Source: Mesorhizobium sp. C432A (GTDB lineage: Bacteria > Pseudomonadota > Alphaproteobacteria > Rhizobiales > Rhizobiaceae). From it: a stretch of 64,000 nucleotides of DNA. Shown one piece after another: positions 33,147 to 42,853 of the stretch; within the stretch, counting starts at the first letter, position 1, and every line of letters starts with the position of its first letter. The notes beneath the pieces were generated by a model. It did not search any database. It was not told where the DNA came from and was given only the letters and a program-made list of their open reading frames with translations. The stretch is taken from contig NZ_CP100470.1 of assembly GCF_030323145.1 (NCBI RefSeq), positions 930,001-994,000 on the forward strand, in the 5' to 3' direction. A program made the translations under genes and the position numbers.

Positions 33147-33674
33147 TCATTCCCCTTCTTCCGCGTCGCTCTCTTCGGCATCGACGGCCATCAGCACGAC
33201 GTCCCCATATCTAGAGTGTCTGCGATCGATAGCCCTGAAGCCCGCCTTTTCATAGGCGCGGATGGCGCGGCCATTGTCGGGATGCGGATCGATGATGACG
33301 CGCGGCGCGCCTTCCTCGAACAGTTGCTCGACGAATTGCCTGACGATAGCCGAGCCATGACCTTTGCCAACCAGGTCCGGCACGCCGATCGACAGGTCGA
33401 TGCCGAGCGTGCCGAACGGCTGGTCGGCATAGGGATGGCCGTCCTCCAGATGCGGATCGTAGCTCTGCAGATAGGCGATCGGCCTGCCCTCGAGCTCGAC
33501 GATCAGCGGCTCGACCGAAATCGAGTCGATGTTCTCCCTGATACCGGCAATTTCCGTCTCGGGGTCGTCCCACCATTCGGCGACATGCGGCTCGGCCAGC
33601 CAGCCGGCGATCATCGGCAGGTCTTTTTCGGTAACCGGTCGAAAATCATAGAGCACCGGCGGGTTAGCCGGCAT
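33147..33674 (-). CDS. GNAT-family N-acetyltransferase, AAC(6')-like
   Basis: 175 residues. The first half has the aminoglycoside-acetyltransferase-like [24 protein letters not shown], and the acetyl-CoA-binding part is [22 protein letters not shown], followed by [18 protein letters not shown]. The start (33672-33674) overlaps the end of hslV by 11 bases, so translation is coupled. The true substrate is unknown; family resemblance to AAC(6') does not by itself imply antibiotic resistance. Confidence 0.85.
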   Translation of the reverse strand: MPANPPVLYDFRPVTEKDLPMIAGWLAEPHVAEWWDDPETEIAGIRENIDSISVEPLIVELEGRPIAYLQSYDPHLEDGHPYADQPFGTLGIDLSIGVPDLVGKGHGSAIVRQFVEQLFEEGAPRVIIDPHPDNGRAIRAYEKAGFRAIDRRHSRYGDVVLMAVDAEESDAEEGE

Positions 33675-34215
33675 CGAGCGTTTCGACAACAAAGTTGTTG
33701 TTGGTGTAGACGCAAATGTCGGAGGCGATCTGCATCGCCTTGCGGGCGATCTCCTCGGCATCCTTGTCGCTATCCATCAGCGCGCGGGCAGCGGCCAGCG
33801 CATAGTTGCCGCCGGAACCGATGGCCATGACGCCGAATTCGGGCTCCAGCACGTCGCCGGTGCCGGTGAGCGCCAGCGAAACCGACTTGTCGGCCACCAG
33901 CATCATCGCTTCCAGCCGGCGCAGATAACGGTCGGTGCGCCAGTCCTTGGCGAGCTCGACGCAGGCGCGCGTCAACTGGTCCGGATATTGTTCGAGCTTG
34001 GCTTCGAGCCGCTCCAGAAGGGTGAAAGCGTCCGCCGTGGCGCCGGCGAAACCGGCAATGACATTGCCGCCTTTGCCGATGCGGCGCACCTTTTTGGCGT
34101 TGCCTTTCATGATGGTCTGGCCAAGGCTGACCTGGCCGTCGCCGGCGATCACCACCTTGTTGCCCTTGCGCACCGTCACAATGGTCGTGGCGTGCATACT
34201 CAGTTCATTGGACAT
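33664..34215 (-). CDS. hslV: ATP-dependent protease peptidase subunit HslV
   Basis: 183 residues, normal for HslV. The catalytic N-terminal threonine of the mature enzyme is Thr10 in [23 protein letters not shown]. Other proteasome-beta features are [23 protein letters not shown] and [17 protein letters not shown] at 34213-34215 is preferred; a much longer upstream extension in frame has no homology. It forms the dodecameric peptidase paired with HslU, whose gene lies two genes downstream. Confidence 0.95.
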   Translation of the reverse strand: MSNELSMHATTIVTVRKGNKVVIAGDGQVSLGQTIMKGNAKKVRRIGKGGNVIAGFAGATADAFTLLERLEAKLEQYPDQLTRACVELAKDWRTDRYLRRLEAMMLVADKSVSLALTGTGDVLEPEFGVMAIGSGGNYALAAARALMDSDKDAEEIARKAMQIASDICVYTNNNFVVETLDAG

Positions 34216-34471
34216 CTGCTGCTCCGATTCGCGCGATCCCGATGAGGCGATTGGCGCGGGATTTCGATCGGCCATATGTATGCATGGGGCTAACGATTGC
34301 AAACCGCCTCCGCCACGGCCGATAGCGATCCGCATCGCAACTGGCTATCGCCGGATCATGCTGCTAGAAGGCTTTCGTTTTCAAGCAAATGAGCGCCTGG
34401 AGGCATTGTCTTTTCGTTTCGCCCCGGTCAGTTGCCAAAAGTGTCGTATGCCCAAAGACAAGGACAAGGTC

Positions 34472-35071
34472 ATGGCGTCCCGTTCCGCCGAAGTCAGCCG
34501 CAAGACCAAGGAAACCGAGATCAGCGTCTCGGTCGATGTCGACGGCACCGGAAAATCCGACATGTCGAGCGGCGTCGGCTTCTTCGACCACATGCTGAAC
34601 CAGCTGTCGCGCCACTCGCTGATCGACATGACGGTAAAGGCCAAGGGCGACCTGCACATTGACGACCACCACACGGTCGAGGACACCGGCATTGCGATCG
34701 GCCAGGCGCTGGCCAAGGCGCTGGGCGAGCGGCGCGGCATCATGCGCTATGCCTCTGTCGACCTTGCCATGGACGAGACGCTGACGCGGGCCGCGATCGA
34801 CGTGTCGGGCCGTCCGTTCCTGGTCTGGAATGTCGCCTTCTCGTCGCCCAAGATCGGCACGTTCGACACCGAACTGGTGCGTGAATTCTTCCAGGCGCTG
34901 GCGCAGAATGCCGGTATCACGCTGCATGTCACCAATCATTATGGCGCCAACAATCACCATATTGCCGAGACCTGCTTCAAGGCGGTGGCGCGCGCGCTGC
35001 GTTTCGCACTGGAGCGCGACCCGCGCCAGCCGGAAGCGGTTCCCTCCACCAAGGGATCTCTGAAAGGGTAG
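34472..35071 (+). CDS. hisB: Imidazoleglycerol-phosphate dehydratase HisB
   Basis: 199 residues; the monofunctional form typical outside enterobacteria. The metal-binding duplicated motifs are visible: [16 protein letters not shown] with [21 protein letters not shown], and later [31 protein letters not shown] at 34472 follows an AAGG site and gives the conserved [17 protein letters not shown]; an ATG eight codons earlier (34448) is possible. It is the first gene of the his operon and is divergent from hslV. It performs the sixth step of histidine synthesis. Confidence 0.95.
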   Translation: MASRSAEVSRKTKETEISVSVDVDGTGKSDMSSGVGFFDHMLNQLSRHSLIDMTVKAKGDLHIDDHHTVEDTGIAIGQALAKALGERRGIMRYASVDLAMDETLTRAAIDVSGRPFLVWNVAFSSPKIGTFDTELVREFFQALAQNAGITLHVTNHYGANNHHIAETCFKAVARALRFALERDPRQPEAVPSTKGSLKG

Positions 35072-35075
35072 GCTG

Positions 35076-35552
35076 ATGGCCATCTATGTCGTGATGGAAC
35101 CGCCAGGCCGCACCGAGGCGGCCGACGCAACGATTTTGGTCCGCGACGGTTTTTCCTGGCTGGCTTTCCTGGTGGCGCCGCTGTGGCTCGCCTGGCACCG
35201 GCTTTGGATCGAGGCGGGGCTCGCTTTCGTCGCCATGGGCCTGCTTTCGCTGCTTGGCGAAAGACTGGGGCTGGATTGGGCTGGCTCGGCGCTGTCGCTG
35301 CTGGTGTCGCTCTATATCGGGCTGGAAGGCCAAGGGTTGCGGCTCGCAGCGCTGCGCCGCGGCGGCTGGCATGAATGGGGCGTCGTCGAAGCCGACAATC
35401 CTGACGATGCCGACATCCGCCAGTCACTGGACGCCGAGGCCCTTGCCGATGAGCCGGCGCCGCTGCCGCGCATCGTGCCGGACGCCAGCCTGGCCCGGCC
35501 GGCGCAGACCGGGCTGACGCTGGGCCTGAGCCATACGCCGGGAAAAGCCTGA
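35076..35552 (+). CDS. DUF2628-family membrane protein in his operon
   Basis: 158 residues. Three closely spaced hydrophobic segments lie between residues about 25 and 85 ([54 protein letters not shown]), followed by a [16 protein letters not shown] tail. This fits the DUF2628 family. It begins four bases after hisB and ends one base before hisH, so it is co-expressed with histidine synthesis. No function is known to me. Confidence 0.85.
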   Translation: MAIYVVMEPPGRTEAADATILVRDGFSWLAFLVAPLWLAWHRLWIEAGLAFVAMGLLSLLGERLGLDWAGSALSLLVSLYIGLEGQGLRLAALRRGGWHEWGVVEADNPDDADIRQSLDAEALADEPAPLPRIVPDASLARPAQTGLTLGLSHTPGKA

Positions 35553-35553
35553 G

Positions 35554-36204
35554 ATGCGGGTCGCGATCATCGATTACGGGTCGGGCAATCTGCGCTCGGC
35601 CACCAAGGCCTTCGAGCGCGCCGCGCATGAAGCCGGCATTGCGGCTGCCATCGAGCTGACCGCCGATGCCGAGCGTGTGCGCAGCGCCGACCGCATCGTT
35701 TTGCCCGGCGTCGGCGCCTATGCCGATTGCGCGGCGGGCCTGCGCGGCGTCGCCGGCATGTGGGAAGCGGTGGAAGAGGTAGCGATCGCCAAGGCGCGGC
35801 CGTTCCTCGGCATCTGCGTCGGCATGCAGCTGATGTCGCAGCGCGGCCTGGAAAAGACCGTGACCAAGGGCTTCGGCTGGATTGCCGGCGACGTCAAGGA
35901 GATCACGCCCGCCGATCCGGCGCTGAAGATCCCGCAGATCGGCTGGAACACGATCGACCTCGACCGCAAGCACCCGCTGTTTTCCGGTATTGCGACCGGG
36001 CCCAAGGGTCTGCACGCCTATTTCGTTCATTCCTACCATCTCGACGCGACAAGGCCGGACGAAGTGCTGGCCGTTGCCGATTATGGCGGCCCGGTAACGG
36101 CGGCGGTCGAGCGCGGCAACCTTGCCGGCACGCAATTCCATCCGGAAAAGAGCCAGGCGCTCGGCCTGGCACTGATCACCAACTTCCTGCGCTGGAGGCC
36201 TTGA
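35554..36204 (+). CDS. hisH: Imidazole glycerol phosphate synthase glutaminase subunit HisH
   Basis: 216 residues of the class I glutamine amidotransferase type. The nucleophile cysteine is in [14 protein letters not shown], and the His-Glu dyad partner is in [14 protein letters not shown]. The N-terminus [17 protein letters not shown] is typical. It supplies ammonia to HisF, encoded three genes downstream. The start follows the DUF2628 stop by one base. Confidence 0.96.
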   Translation: MRVAIIDYGSGNLRSATKAFERAAHEAGIAAAIELTADAERVRSADRIVLPGVGAYADCAAGLRGVAGMWEAVEEVAIAKARPFLGICVGMQLMSQRGLEKTVTKGFGWIAGDVKEITPADPALKIPQIGWNTIDLDRKHPLFSGIATGPKGLHAYFVHSYHLDATRPDEVLAVADYGGPVTAAVERGNLAGTQFHPEKSQALGLALITNFLRWRP

Positions 36205-36205
36205 G

Positions 36206-36496
36206 ATGAGCAAGAAGGGCTACTGGATGGCGATGGTCGATGTGACCGATCCGGAAAACTATCCGAAATACATCGCCGCCAACAAAGCGGCGTTCGACAA
36301 ATACGGCGCGAAATTCCTGACGCGAGGCGGTCAGTCGTCAAGCCCGGAAGGGCCATCCGGCAATCGCCATGTGATCGTCGAGTTCGAAAGCTACGAGGTC
36401 GCGCTGGCTTGCTTCCATTCCCCCGAATACCAGGCAGCGCTGAAATTCCGGCGCGCTTGTTCGACCTCGCATTTCGCCATTGTGGAAGGGGTCTGA
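36206..36496 (+). CDS. DUF1330 family protein
   Basis: 96 residues. A dimeric alpha-beta barrel (DUF1330) is recognised from KGYWMAMVDVTDPENYPKYIAANKAAFDKYGAKFLTRGG and HVIVEFESYEVALACFHSPEYQAAL. The start lies one base after hisH and hisA begins three bases after the stop. Proteins of this family have no firmly established reaction; co-expression with histidine genes is the only clue here. Confidence 0.9.
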   Translation: MSKKGYWMAMVDVTDPENYPKYIAANKAAFDKYGAKFLTRGGQSSSPEGPSGNRHVIVEFESYEVALACFHSPEYQAALKFRRACSTSHFAIVEGV

Positions 36497-36499
36497 ACG

Positions 36500-37246
36500 G
36501 TGATCCTGTTTCCGGCCATCGACCTCAAGGACGGCAAGTGCGTGCGGCTGAAGCACGGCGATATGGCGACCGCGACCATCTACAATGACGACCCTGCGGC
36601 CCAGGCCAAGGCCTTCGAAGAGCAAGGGTTTGAATGGCTGCATGTCGTCGACCTCAACGGCGCCTTCAAGGGCCAGAGCGTCAACAGCGCGGCGGTCGGC
36701 GCCATCCTCAAGGCGACGAAAAACCCGGTGCAGCTCGGCGGCGGCATCCGCACGCTGGCGCAGATCGAGGACTGGCTCGACCGCGGGCTGGCCCGCGTCA
36801 TCCTCGGCACGGTGGCGGTGCGCGATCCCGACCTGGTCCGGGAAGCCTGCAAGGAATTTCCTGGAAAGATCGCCGTGGGCATCGACGCCAAGGGCGGCAA
36901 GGTGGCGGTCGAAGGCTGGGCCGAGGCCTCCAGCCTCGGCGTCATCGAACTGGCGCGGAAATTCGAAGGCGCCGGCGTTGCCGCCATCATCTACACCGAT
37001 ATCGACCGCGACGGCGTTCTGACCGGCATCAACTGGGATGCCACGATAGATCTCGCCGACGCGGTCTCGATCCCGGTCATCGCCTCGGGCGGGCTGGCTT
37101 CGATCGCCGACATCGTGCGCATGACCATGCCCGACGCGAAGAAACTGGAAGGCGCCATCTCCGGTCGCGCGCTCTATGACGGGCGCATCGATCCGGCCGA
37201 GGCGCTGGCGGTGCTGCAGCGCAAGGCGATGGAGACCCGGCCGTGA
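36500..37246 (+). CDS. hisA: ProFAR isomerase HisA
   Basis: 248 residues of the HisA TIM barrel. The two phosphate-binding and catalytic aspartate regions are clear: [21 protein letters not shown] at the start and [17 protein letters not shown] in the second half. GTG is the start codon (36500-36502). The stop overlaps the next gene's GTG start (GTGA), indicating translational coupling. It isomerises N'-formimino-5-aminoimidazole carboxamide ribotide. Confidence 0.95.
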   Translation: MILFPAIDLKDGKCVRLKHGDMATATIYNDDPAAQAKAFEEQGFEWLHVVDLNGAFKGQSVNSAAVGAILKATKNPVQLGGGIRTLAQIEDWLDRGLARVILGTVAVRDPDLVREACKEFPGKIAVGIDAKGGKVAVEGWAEASSLGVIELARKFEGAGVAAIIYTDIDRDGVLTGINWDATIDLADAVSIPVIASGGLASIADIVRMTMPDAKKLEGAISGRALYDGRIDPAEALAVLQRKAMETRP

Positions 37247-38079
37247 AAATCTCCATCATCCTGGCCTCCTATGACAGCGGCCACTATCACGGCGGCATGG
37301 GCCGAGGCCCGGATGCACTCATCGCCGGCGGGCTTGTCGACGCGCTGACGCTCTCCGGGCATGACGTCGTCGTCACCGATATCGGCAGGGTTGGCGACGA
37401 ACAGCAGCGCGAGATCGCCACCGGCTTTGCCGTGTGCGGTGCCGTCTCCGGCGAGGTCCGCATCGCCATAGACCGCGGCCGGTTTCCCATCGTGCTGGCC
37501 GGCAATTGCCTGACATCGGCCGGTGCGGTTGCCGGCGAGGATGCCGATGCGATCATCTGGGCCGACCAGCATGGCGATCTCAACACGCCGGAGACGTCCA
37601 TCTTCGGCTTTCTCGACGGCATGGCGCTGGCCACGGTTCTCGGCCTGTGCTGGAAGCCGATGGCCTCGGCCATCCCCGGCTTCAGGCCGATCGATCCGGC
37701 GCGCTGCGTGCTGGTCAACGCGCGCGATCTCGATCCGGCCGAAATGGAGCTGTTGAAGACGTTGCCGGTCATCCGCACCGAATGCCCGGACTGGGCGACG
37801 GCGAGCGGCAGGCTGAAGGCGCCGGATGCGAAGCGGGTGCACCTGCATCTCGATCTCGACGTGCACGACCCCGGTGCGCTGCAGGCCAACCGCTACACCA
37901 CGCCCGGCGGCCCGGAGCCGAAACAGCTGCGCCAGGCTGTCTGCGGCATGGCCGGCCTGCTGCCGATTTCCGGCATCACCATTTCCGCCTACGATCCGGC
38001 GTTCGATGCGCAGGCCGAGGTTCCGCCGCTGGTCGGCGAACTGCTAAGCGAGTTGCTGGCGACGATGGAGAAGGGCTGA
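37243..38079 (+). CDS. Arginase-fold protein encoded between hisA and hisF
   Basis: 278 residues of the arginase/ureohydrolase fold. Two metal motifs are present: [14 protein letters not shown] (DxHxD, Asp108, His110, Asp112) and [13 protein letters not shown] (DxDxxDP). The first motif, normally GGDHS with a metal-ligand histidine, is replaced by AGNCLTS, with Cys89 in the histidine position. Binuclear manganese binding may therefore be altered. The start overlaps the hisA stop (GTGA) and the stop overlaps the hisF start by one base, so it is fully coupled to histidine synthesis. Substrate unknown; a link to nitrogen metabolism or formimino chemistry would be inference. Confidence 0.85.
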   Translation: MKISIILASYDSGHYHGGMGRGPDALIAGGLVDALTLSGHDVVVTDIGRVGDEQQREIATGFAVCGAVSGEVRIAIDRGRFPIVLAGNCLTSAGAVAGEDADAIIWADQHGDLNTPETSIFGFLDGMALATVLGLCWKPMASAIPGFRPIDPARCVLVNARDLDPAEMELLKTLPVIRTECPDWATASGRLKAPDAKRVHLHLDLDVHDPGALQANRYTTPGGPEPKQLRQAVCGMAGLLPISGITISAYDPAFDAQAEVPPLVGELLSELLATMEKG

Positions 38080-38882
38080 TGCTGAAGGCCCGAATCATCC
38101 CTTGCCTCGACGTCAAGAACGGCCGTGTCGTCAAGGGCGTCAATTTCGTCGACCTCATCGATGCCGGTGATCCGGTCGAGGCGGCCAAAGCCTATGACGC
38201 GGCCGGCGCAGACGAGCTTTGCTTTCTCGATATCACCGCGTCGTCCGACAACCGTGAAACCATCTTCGACGTCGTCGCCCGCACCGCCGAACAATGCTTC
38301 ATGCCGCTGACCGTCGGCGGCGGCGTGCGCCAGGTCGCCGATATCCGTAAACTGTTGCTGGCCGGCGCCGACAAGGTGTCGATCAACACTGCGGCGGTGA
38401 AGAACCCCGATTTCGTCGCCGAAGCCGCCGACAAGTTCGGCAACCAGTGTATTGTCGTGGCCATCGACGCTAAGAAGGTGTCGGCGCCGAAAGAGCCCGG
38501 CCGCTGGGAGATCTTCACCCACGGTGGCCGCGAAAAGACCGGCATCGATGCGGTCGAGTTCGCGCGAAAAATGGTCGATCGCGGCGCTGGCGAGATCCTG
38601 CTGACCTCAATGGACCGCGACGGCACCAAGGCCGGTTACGACATTGCGCTGACCCGCGCGATAGCGGATGCGGTGCGCGCGCCGGTGATCGCGTCGGGCG
38701 GCGTCGGCACGCTCGATCATCTGGTCGAGGGCATTCGCGACGGCCATGCCGGCGCCGTGCTCGCCGCCTCGATCTTCCATTTCGGCACTTACACGATTGC
38801 GGAAGCCAAGGCGCATATGGCCGCGGCCGGGCTACCGATGCGGCTGGACTACCCGGTTCAATCCACTCCACAAAGGCAGTAG
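38079..38882 (+). CDS. hisF: Imidazole glycerol phosphate synthase cyclase subunit HisF
   Basis: 267 residues; a TIM barrel with the catalytic Asp in [21 protein letters not shown] and the second catalytic Asp in [17 protein letters not shown]. With HisH it forms imidazole glycerol phosphate and AICAR. The ATG overlaps the previous TGA by one base. The length has the small insertion [14 protein letters not shown] seen in many alphaproteobacterial HisF. Confidence 0.96.
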   Translation: MLKARIIPCLDVKNGRVVKGVNFVDLIDAGDPVEAAKAYDAAGADELCFLDITASSDNRETIFDVVARTAEQCFMPLTVGGGVRQVADIRKLLLAGADKVSINTAAVKNPDFVAEAADKFGNQCIVVAIDAKKVSAPKEPGRWEIFTHGGREKTGIDAVEFARKMVDRGAGEILLTSMDRDGTKAGYDIALTRAIADAVRAPVIASGGVGTLDHLVEGIRDGHAGAVLAASIFHFGTYTIAEAKAHMAAAGLPMRLDYPVQSTPQRQ

Positions 38883-38890
38883 GCTGCGCC

Positions 38891-39214
38891 ATGGCTGAAT
38901 TTTCGCTGTCCGATCTGGAAACAATCATTGGCGAACGCGCCCGTTCCGGCGACCCGGACTCGTGGACGGCAAAACTGTTCGCCAAAGGCATCGACAAGGC
39001 GGCGCAGAAGCTTGGTGAAGAGGCAGTCGAGACCGTCATTGCCGCCGTCAAGGGCGACGAGAAAGCCCTCGTTTCCGAAAGTGCCGATCTCATATATCAT
39101 TGGCTCGTCGTGCTTGGCATGGCCGGCGTTTCGCTGGGCGAGGTGCTGAAGGAGCTTGAGGGCCGCACCGGCCGTTCGGGCGTCACTGAAAAGGCATCCC
39201 GGCCTAAAGGCTGA
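38891..39214 (+). CDS. hisE: Phosphoribosyl-ATP pyrophosphatase HisE
   Basis: 107-residue all-alpha MazG-like pyrophosphatase. The metal-binding EExxxE-type motif is in [42 protein letters not shown]. It hydrolyses phosphoribosyl-ATP. It closes the his operon, eight bases after hisF, and is followed by a palindromic repeat before coaA. Confidence 0.95.
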   Translation: MAEFSLSDLETIIGERARSGDPDSWTAKLFAKGIDKAAQKLGEEAVETVIAAVKGDEKALVSESADLIYHWLVVLGMAGVSLGEVLKELEGRTGRSGVTEKASRPKG

Positions 39215-39279
39215 CCGCTAGAGCCGGATGATTTCGGGCCGAGGCCTTAAATCTGAATCCGTCTCTCAATTGATAGAGG

Positions 39280-39332
39280 GAGCATGATGTCGCCCGAAAA
39301 CCGCTTCACACTTTTCGGCCTCATGCTCTAGA
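39280..39332. repeat. AGCATGAT-type palindromic repeat between hisE and coaA
   Basis: Outer arms AGCATGA/TCATGCT enclose CCCGAAAACCGCTTCACACTTTTCGG. It is an inverted-orientation copy of the repeat at 14576-14626 and may separate the his and coaA transcripts. Confidence 0.75.
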
Positions 39333-39346
39333 GGGCAGGAAACTCG

Positions 39347-40306
39347 ATGGACCAGCTCGCTCCGACCGAGAAATATTCCCCCTATCGTTTCTTCTCGGCC
39401 GAGCAATGGTCGAACTTCCGCGCCGACACGCCGATGACGCTGGGCGAAGACGAGATCAACCGTCTGCGCTCGTTGAACGATCCGGTCGACCTGGAAGAAG
39501 TCAAGCGCATCTATCTGTCGCTCTCGCGGCTGCTTTCGGCGCATGTCGAGGCCAGCCAGCTGCTGTTTCGCCAGCGCCAGGCCTTCTTCAACGCGCTGGA
39601 TGTGGTCAAGACACCGTTCATCATCGGCATTGCCGGTTCGGTTGCGGTCGGCAAATCGACCACGGCGCGCGTGCTGAAGGAGCTTCTGGCGCGCTGGCCG
39701 TCGAGCCCCAAGGTCGATCTCATCACTACCGACGGGTTCCTGCTGCCCAACAAGGTGTTGCGACGCGACAATCTGATGGAGCGCAAGGGCTTTCCCGACA
39801 GCTACGATGTCGGTGCGCTGCTGCGTTTCCTCTCGGGCATCAAGTCGGCCCAGCGCAATGTCCGCGCGCCCGTCTATTCGCATTTGACCTATAACGTCAT
39901 CCCCGGCGAGTTCGTCACCATCGACCGGCCCGACATTCTGATCTTCGAAGGCATCAACGTTCTGCAACCCGGCAAATTGCCGAAGGACGGCAAGATAGTG
40001 CCGTTCCTGTCGGATTTCTTCGATTTCGCCATTTATATCGACGCCGACGAAAAGCTGATCCACCAATGGTACATCGCCCGCTTCATGCGCCTGCGCGAGA
40101 CGGCCTTCCGCAATCCGGACTCCTTCTTCCACCGCTATTCGCAGCTTTCGGAAGACGCCGCGCGTGCCATTGCGGAAGGCTTGTGGGCCAACATCAACCT
40201 GAAAAACCTGCGCGAGAACATCGTGCCGACACGAGCGCGCGCCGACCTCATCCTGCGCAAGGGCGCCAATCATCTGGTCGAGGAAGTGGCGCTCAGGAAA
40301 CTGTGA
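39347..40306 (+). CDS. coaA: Type I pantothenate kinase CoaA
   Basis: 319 residues, normal for the bacterial type I enzyme. Walker A is GSVAVGKST (residues 97-105); the conserved [16 protein letters not shown] and [33 protein letters not shown] follow. It phosphorylates pantothenate, the first step of coenzyme A synthesis. It follows the his operon across a repeat element. Its end overlaps the convergent PAP2 gene by 14 bases. Confidence 0.96.
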   Translation: MDQLAPTEKYSPYRFFSAEQWSNFRADTPMTLGEDEINRLRSLNDPVDLEEVKRIYLSLSRLLSAHVEASQLLFRQRQAFFNALDVVKTPFIIGIAGSVAVGKSTTARVLKELLARWPSSPKVDLITTDGFLLPNKVLRRDNLMERKGFPDSYDVGALLRFLSGIKSAQRNVRAPVYSHLTYNVIPGEFVTIDRPDILIFEGINVLQPGKLPKDGKIVPFLSDFFDFAIYIDADEKLIHQWYIARFMRLRETAFRNPDSFFHRYSQLSEDAARAIAEGLWANINLKNLRENIVPTRARADLILRKGANHLVEEVALRKL

Positions 40307-41438
40307 CGGCCGCCTCCGGGCGGCTGCCGCCAGCCGCCGATTGCCGGGCCGGGCCTGGCATCAGGATTTCGCCGTCGGGTACCAGCTTGCGGACGGCCGC
40401 ACATAGGGCGATCGTGAGCGCGACCGCCGCATAACCATCGATCGCATAGTGCCAACCAAGATAGACCGAACTCGCGACTATGAAGGCGACATACAGAAAT
40501 GCGATGGCGCCCAACCGCTGGTCGTACTCCCAGGTATACACCGCATTCAGGGTGATCAAGGCGACATGAACGCTTGGAAATGCCGATATTCCCGACGCGA
40601 GTCCAGTCACACCCTCGGTCTGGAGCGTCCACAGATACTGCTGGTACACGGCGGCGGAACTCGCCGACGGGCTTTGCGCAAGAAACGAAAGCTGTTCACC
40701 GAAGCGTGGCACATCGCCGGTGACATAGCCGTAGAACGCCGGTCCGGCCGACATGAACAGCCCGGCCAGGATGTTTCCGACGACTACCCACACCACCATG
40801 AAGGACAGCACATAGCGTCTCTTCAGATGCGTGGTGCGTGGTGACGTGACCATGAAAAACAGCATGCTGTAGCAAATGATGAACCACAGCATGTCGTAGT
40901 TCCATCCGACGGATTCCCGTACCCAGTCATGCTTGCCGATAACGTAGAGCCATCGCCACGGATCAGTGCCGAAATGCAGATAGGCATCGATATCTGCCAA
41001 GGCGCGATCATAGGGGAAACCTTTCCACAGGACGGACATGCCGTTCTTGACCGAGGTGAAGGTGCTTTGGAAAATCATGATGCCCATCAACAGACATATG
41101 CCGGAAAAGAGAACCGCCATCCGCTCGGCTGAGAACATCTTGCCCGCAGCAAATTTCCGCCGACGCTCAAATCGATGCAAAAGCCAGCCGGTTTCCAGGA
41201 GAAGCGATACCGCCGGCAGCACGAAACCGAAAACCATAAGCCATATCGGCACGTAGGTCTGGTATGCGGTGCGATGGAGCGCGCCGACCCAAGCCAGAAA
41301 CCCCAGCCCCGTTGCAGTGTAGATGCCAATGAACAGGTAGAGCGATGCATCCGAGCGGGCGATCGAAACCGTGCGCCATGCGGCATTTCGAATGTAGCGC
41401 CAAATCACTTCGGATTCGATTTCGAGCATGGTATCCAC
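40293..41438 (-). CDS. PAP2-superfamily membrane phosphatase or lipid transferase
   Basis: 381 residues with about six to eight membrane segments. The PAP2 catalytic motifs are [10 protein letters not shown] and, 40 residues later, [16 protein letters not shown]. The N-terminal half (to about residue 200) is an additional membrane region, giving an arrangement seen in inositol-phosphorylceramide-synthase-like or AUR1-type PAP2 proteins. A phospholipid head-group phosphatase or transferase in the inner membrane is likely. The start may be GTG at 41438 or the ATG three codons later; neither has a strong ribosome site. Confidence 0.8.
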   Translation of the reverse strand: MDTMLEIESEVIWRYIRNAAWRTVSIARSDASLYLFIGIYTATGLGFLAWVGALHRTAYQTYVPIWLMVFGFVLPAVSLLLETGWLLHRFERRRKFAAGKMFSAERMAVLFSGICLLMGIMIFQSTFTSVKNGMSVLWKGFPYDRALADIDAYLHFGTDPWRWLYVIGKHDWVRESVGWNYDMLWFIICYSMLFFMVTSPRTTHLKRRYVLSFMVVWVVVGNILAGLFMSAGPAFYGYVTGDVPRFGEQLSFLAQSPSASSAAVYQQYLWTLQTEGVTGLASGISAFPSVHVALITLNAVYTWEYDQRLGAIAFLYVAFIVASSVYLGWHYAIDGYAAVALTIALCAAVRKLVPDGEILMPGPARQSAAGGSRPEAAVTVS

Positions 41439-41552
41439 ACCGGGAATGATGACGTTTTGGCGCAGACTAGCGGCCGAAACCTTAAATTCCGTTAGGGACT
41501 TTTATTCGCAAGGTCAGTGGTTCAGTAAGTGCAAGAATGCACTCTCACCTCT

Positions 41553-42182
41553 TCAAGGCAAGGTCACCCGCCGCAGCGTCAGATTGATCCGGCCGCCTTT
41601 TTTCAGCAGCGCCGAGGTCGACGGATAGATGCGGTCGACGCCGTGGAAGCAGAGCCGGCCTTCGCCGCCGAGCACGACGACGTCGCCGCTTTTCAGGCGG
41701 AACGATTTGGTACCGCCGTCGCGTGTGGCCCCCCTGCCCGTCACTTGGCCGACCCGGAACAGGCAATCGTCGCCAAGTGACACCGAGACCACTGGGGCCG
41801 AGAAATCGGCTTCGTCGCGATCCTGGTGCAGACCCATTTTGGCGTCCTGCGTATAGAAATTGACCAGGCAGGCCTCCGGCGGATTCGGATAGGCGGCGAC
41901 CTCCCGCCACAATTGCAGCAGCGCGTCCGGGATCGGCGGCCATGGCTCTCCGGTGAGTGGGTGCGTTGGCTGGTAGCGATAGCCCAGCTCCTTGTCGGTG
42001 ACCCAGCCGAGCGTGCCGCAATTGGTCATGCGCACGCTCATCTCCTTGCCGGTCCGCGGCATCGCCGGCACGTACAGCGGCGCCCGCTGTACAATTGTCC
42101 TCACCTCTTCGACCAGCGCTTCCTGCGCCGCGCGGGACAGATAACCAGGCAAGTGGCGGACGCCTTTGGGCAGAACGAGCAT
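41553..42182 (-). CDS. alkB: DNA oxidative demethylase AlkB
   Basis: 209 residues of the Fe(II)/2-oxoglutarate dioxygenase AlkB family. The iron ligands are His119, Asp121 (LHQDRDE) and His180 (CFHGVDRI); the 2-oxoglutarate-binding arginines are in GGRINLTLRRV. ATG at 42180-42182 has a GGAGG site seven bases upstream and is preferred over an earlier in-frame start. It removes methyl lesions such as 1-methyladenine and 3-methylcytosine from DNA. Confidence 0.94.
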   Translation of the reverse strand: MLVLPKGVRHLPGYLSRAAQEALVEEVRTIVQRAPLYVPAMPRTGKEMSVRMTNCGTLGWVTDKELGYRYQPTHPLTGEPWPPIPDALLQLWREVAAYPNPPEACLVNFYTQDAKMGLHQDRDEADFSAPVVSVSLGDDCLFRVGQVTGRGATRDGGTKSFRLKSGDVVVLGGEGRLCFHGVDRIYPSTSALLKKGGRINLTLRRVTLP

Positions 42183-42332
42183 GACTTCGCCTCCGGTTGA
42201 TACTGAAACCATGCCACCGCCAATCAGAACGGCGACCCGAAAGCCACCGTTGTCGGCCTCCCTTTCTGTGGCAATGGCGAAACCTTGCGGCTGCGGCAGG
42301 GGAGGCCGCTTTATGCGCAGTCGGCGCGGTCC

Positions 42333-42767
42333 TTAGTCGTTCTCTACCCGGCCGCGCAGCTTTTTGATCGTGCCGCGCCCTGCCTTGCTTTGCAGCCGCC
42401 GCTCCACCGAGCCTTTCGACGGCCTGGTCTTCTTGCGCGGCGGCGGCGGCGGTTCCGCGGCCTTGGCGACCAGCGCCGTCAGCCTTGCCCGGGCATCGGC
42501 CCGGTTCTGCTCCTGGGTGCGGAAGCGGCCGGCCTCGATGACGATGACGCCGTCCTTGGTGGCGCGCTGGCCGGCGAGCTTGATCGTGCGCGCGCGCACG
42601 CGTTCGGACAGGCCAGCTGCATTGGCGGCGTCGAAGCGCAATTGGACGGCGGTCGCCACCTTGTTGACGTTCTGGCCGCCGGGACCCGACGAGCGGATGA
42701 AATCCTCGTGCAGGTCGCCCGGATGGATTACGGCTTCGTCTGATATGATGATGTCGTCGATAGGCAT
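42333..42767 (-). CDS. arfB: Alternative ribosome-rescue peptidyl-tRNA hydrolase ArfB
   Basis: 144 residues. The catalytic GGQ is at residues 30-32 (SSGPGGQNVNKV), and the C-terminal basic tail (PRKKTRPSKGSVERRLQSKAGRGTIKKLRGR) is the part that inserts in the empty mRNA channel of a stalled ribosome. It releases nascent chains from non-stop ribosomes. It stands alone between alkB and pckA on the minus strand. Confidence 0.93.
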   Translation of the reverse strand: MPIDDIIISDEAVIHPGDLHEDFIRSSGPGGQNVNKVATAVQLRFDAANAAGLSERVRARTIKLAGQRATKDGVIVIEAGRFRTQEQNRADARARLTALVAKAAEPPPPPRKKTRPSKGSVERRLQSKAGRGTIKKLRGRVEND

Positions 42768-42853
42768 GCCGCAGTCATGGCGCGGCGGACCAAAAAAGAA
42801 AAGGCCCGATCGAGACCGCGCCTTTCAAGGATGCTTCGGTGAAGATGCCTGGA

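Noticed and set aside
34216..34471. Possible histidine-codon leader peptide before hisB
   Set aside because: No run of His codons and no terminator-antiterminator pair is present between hslV and hisB.
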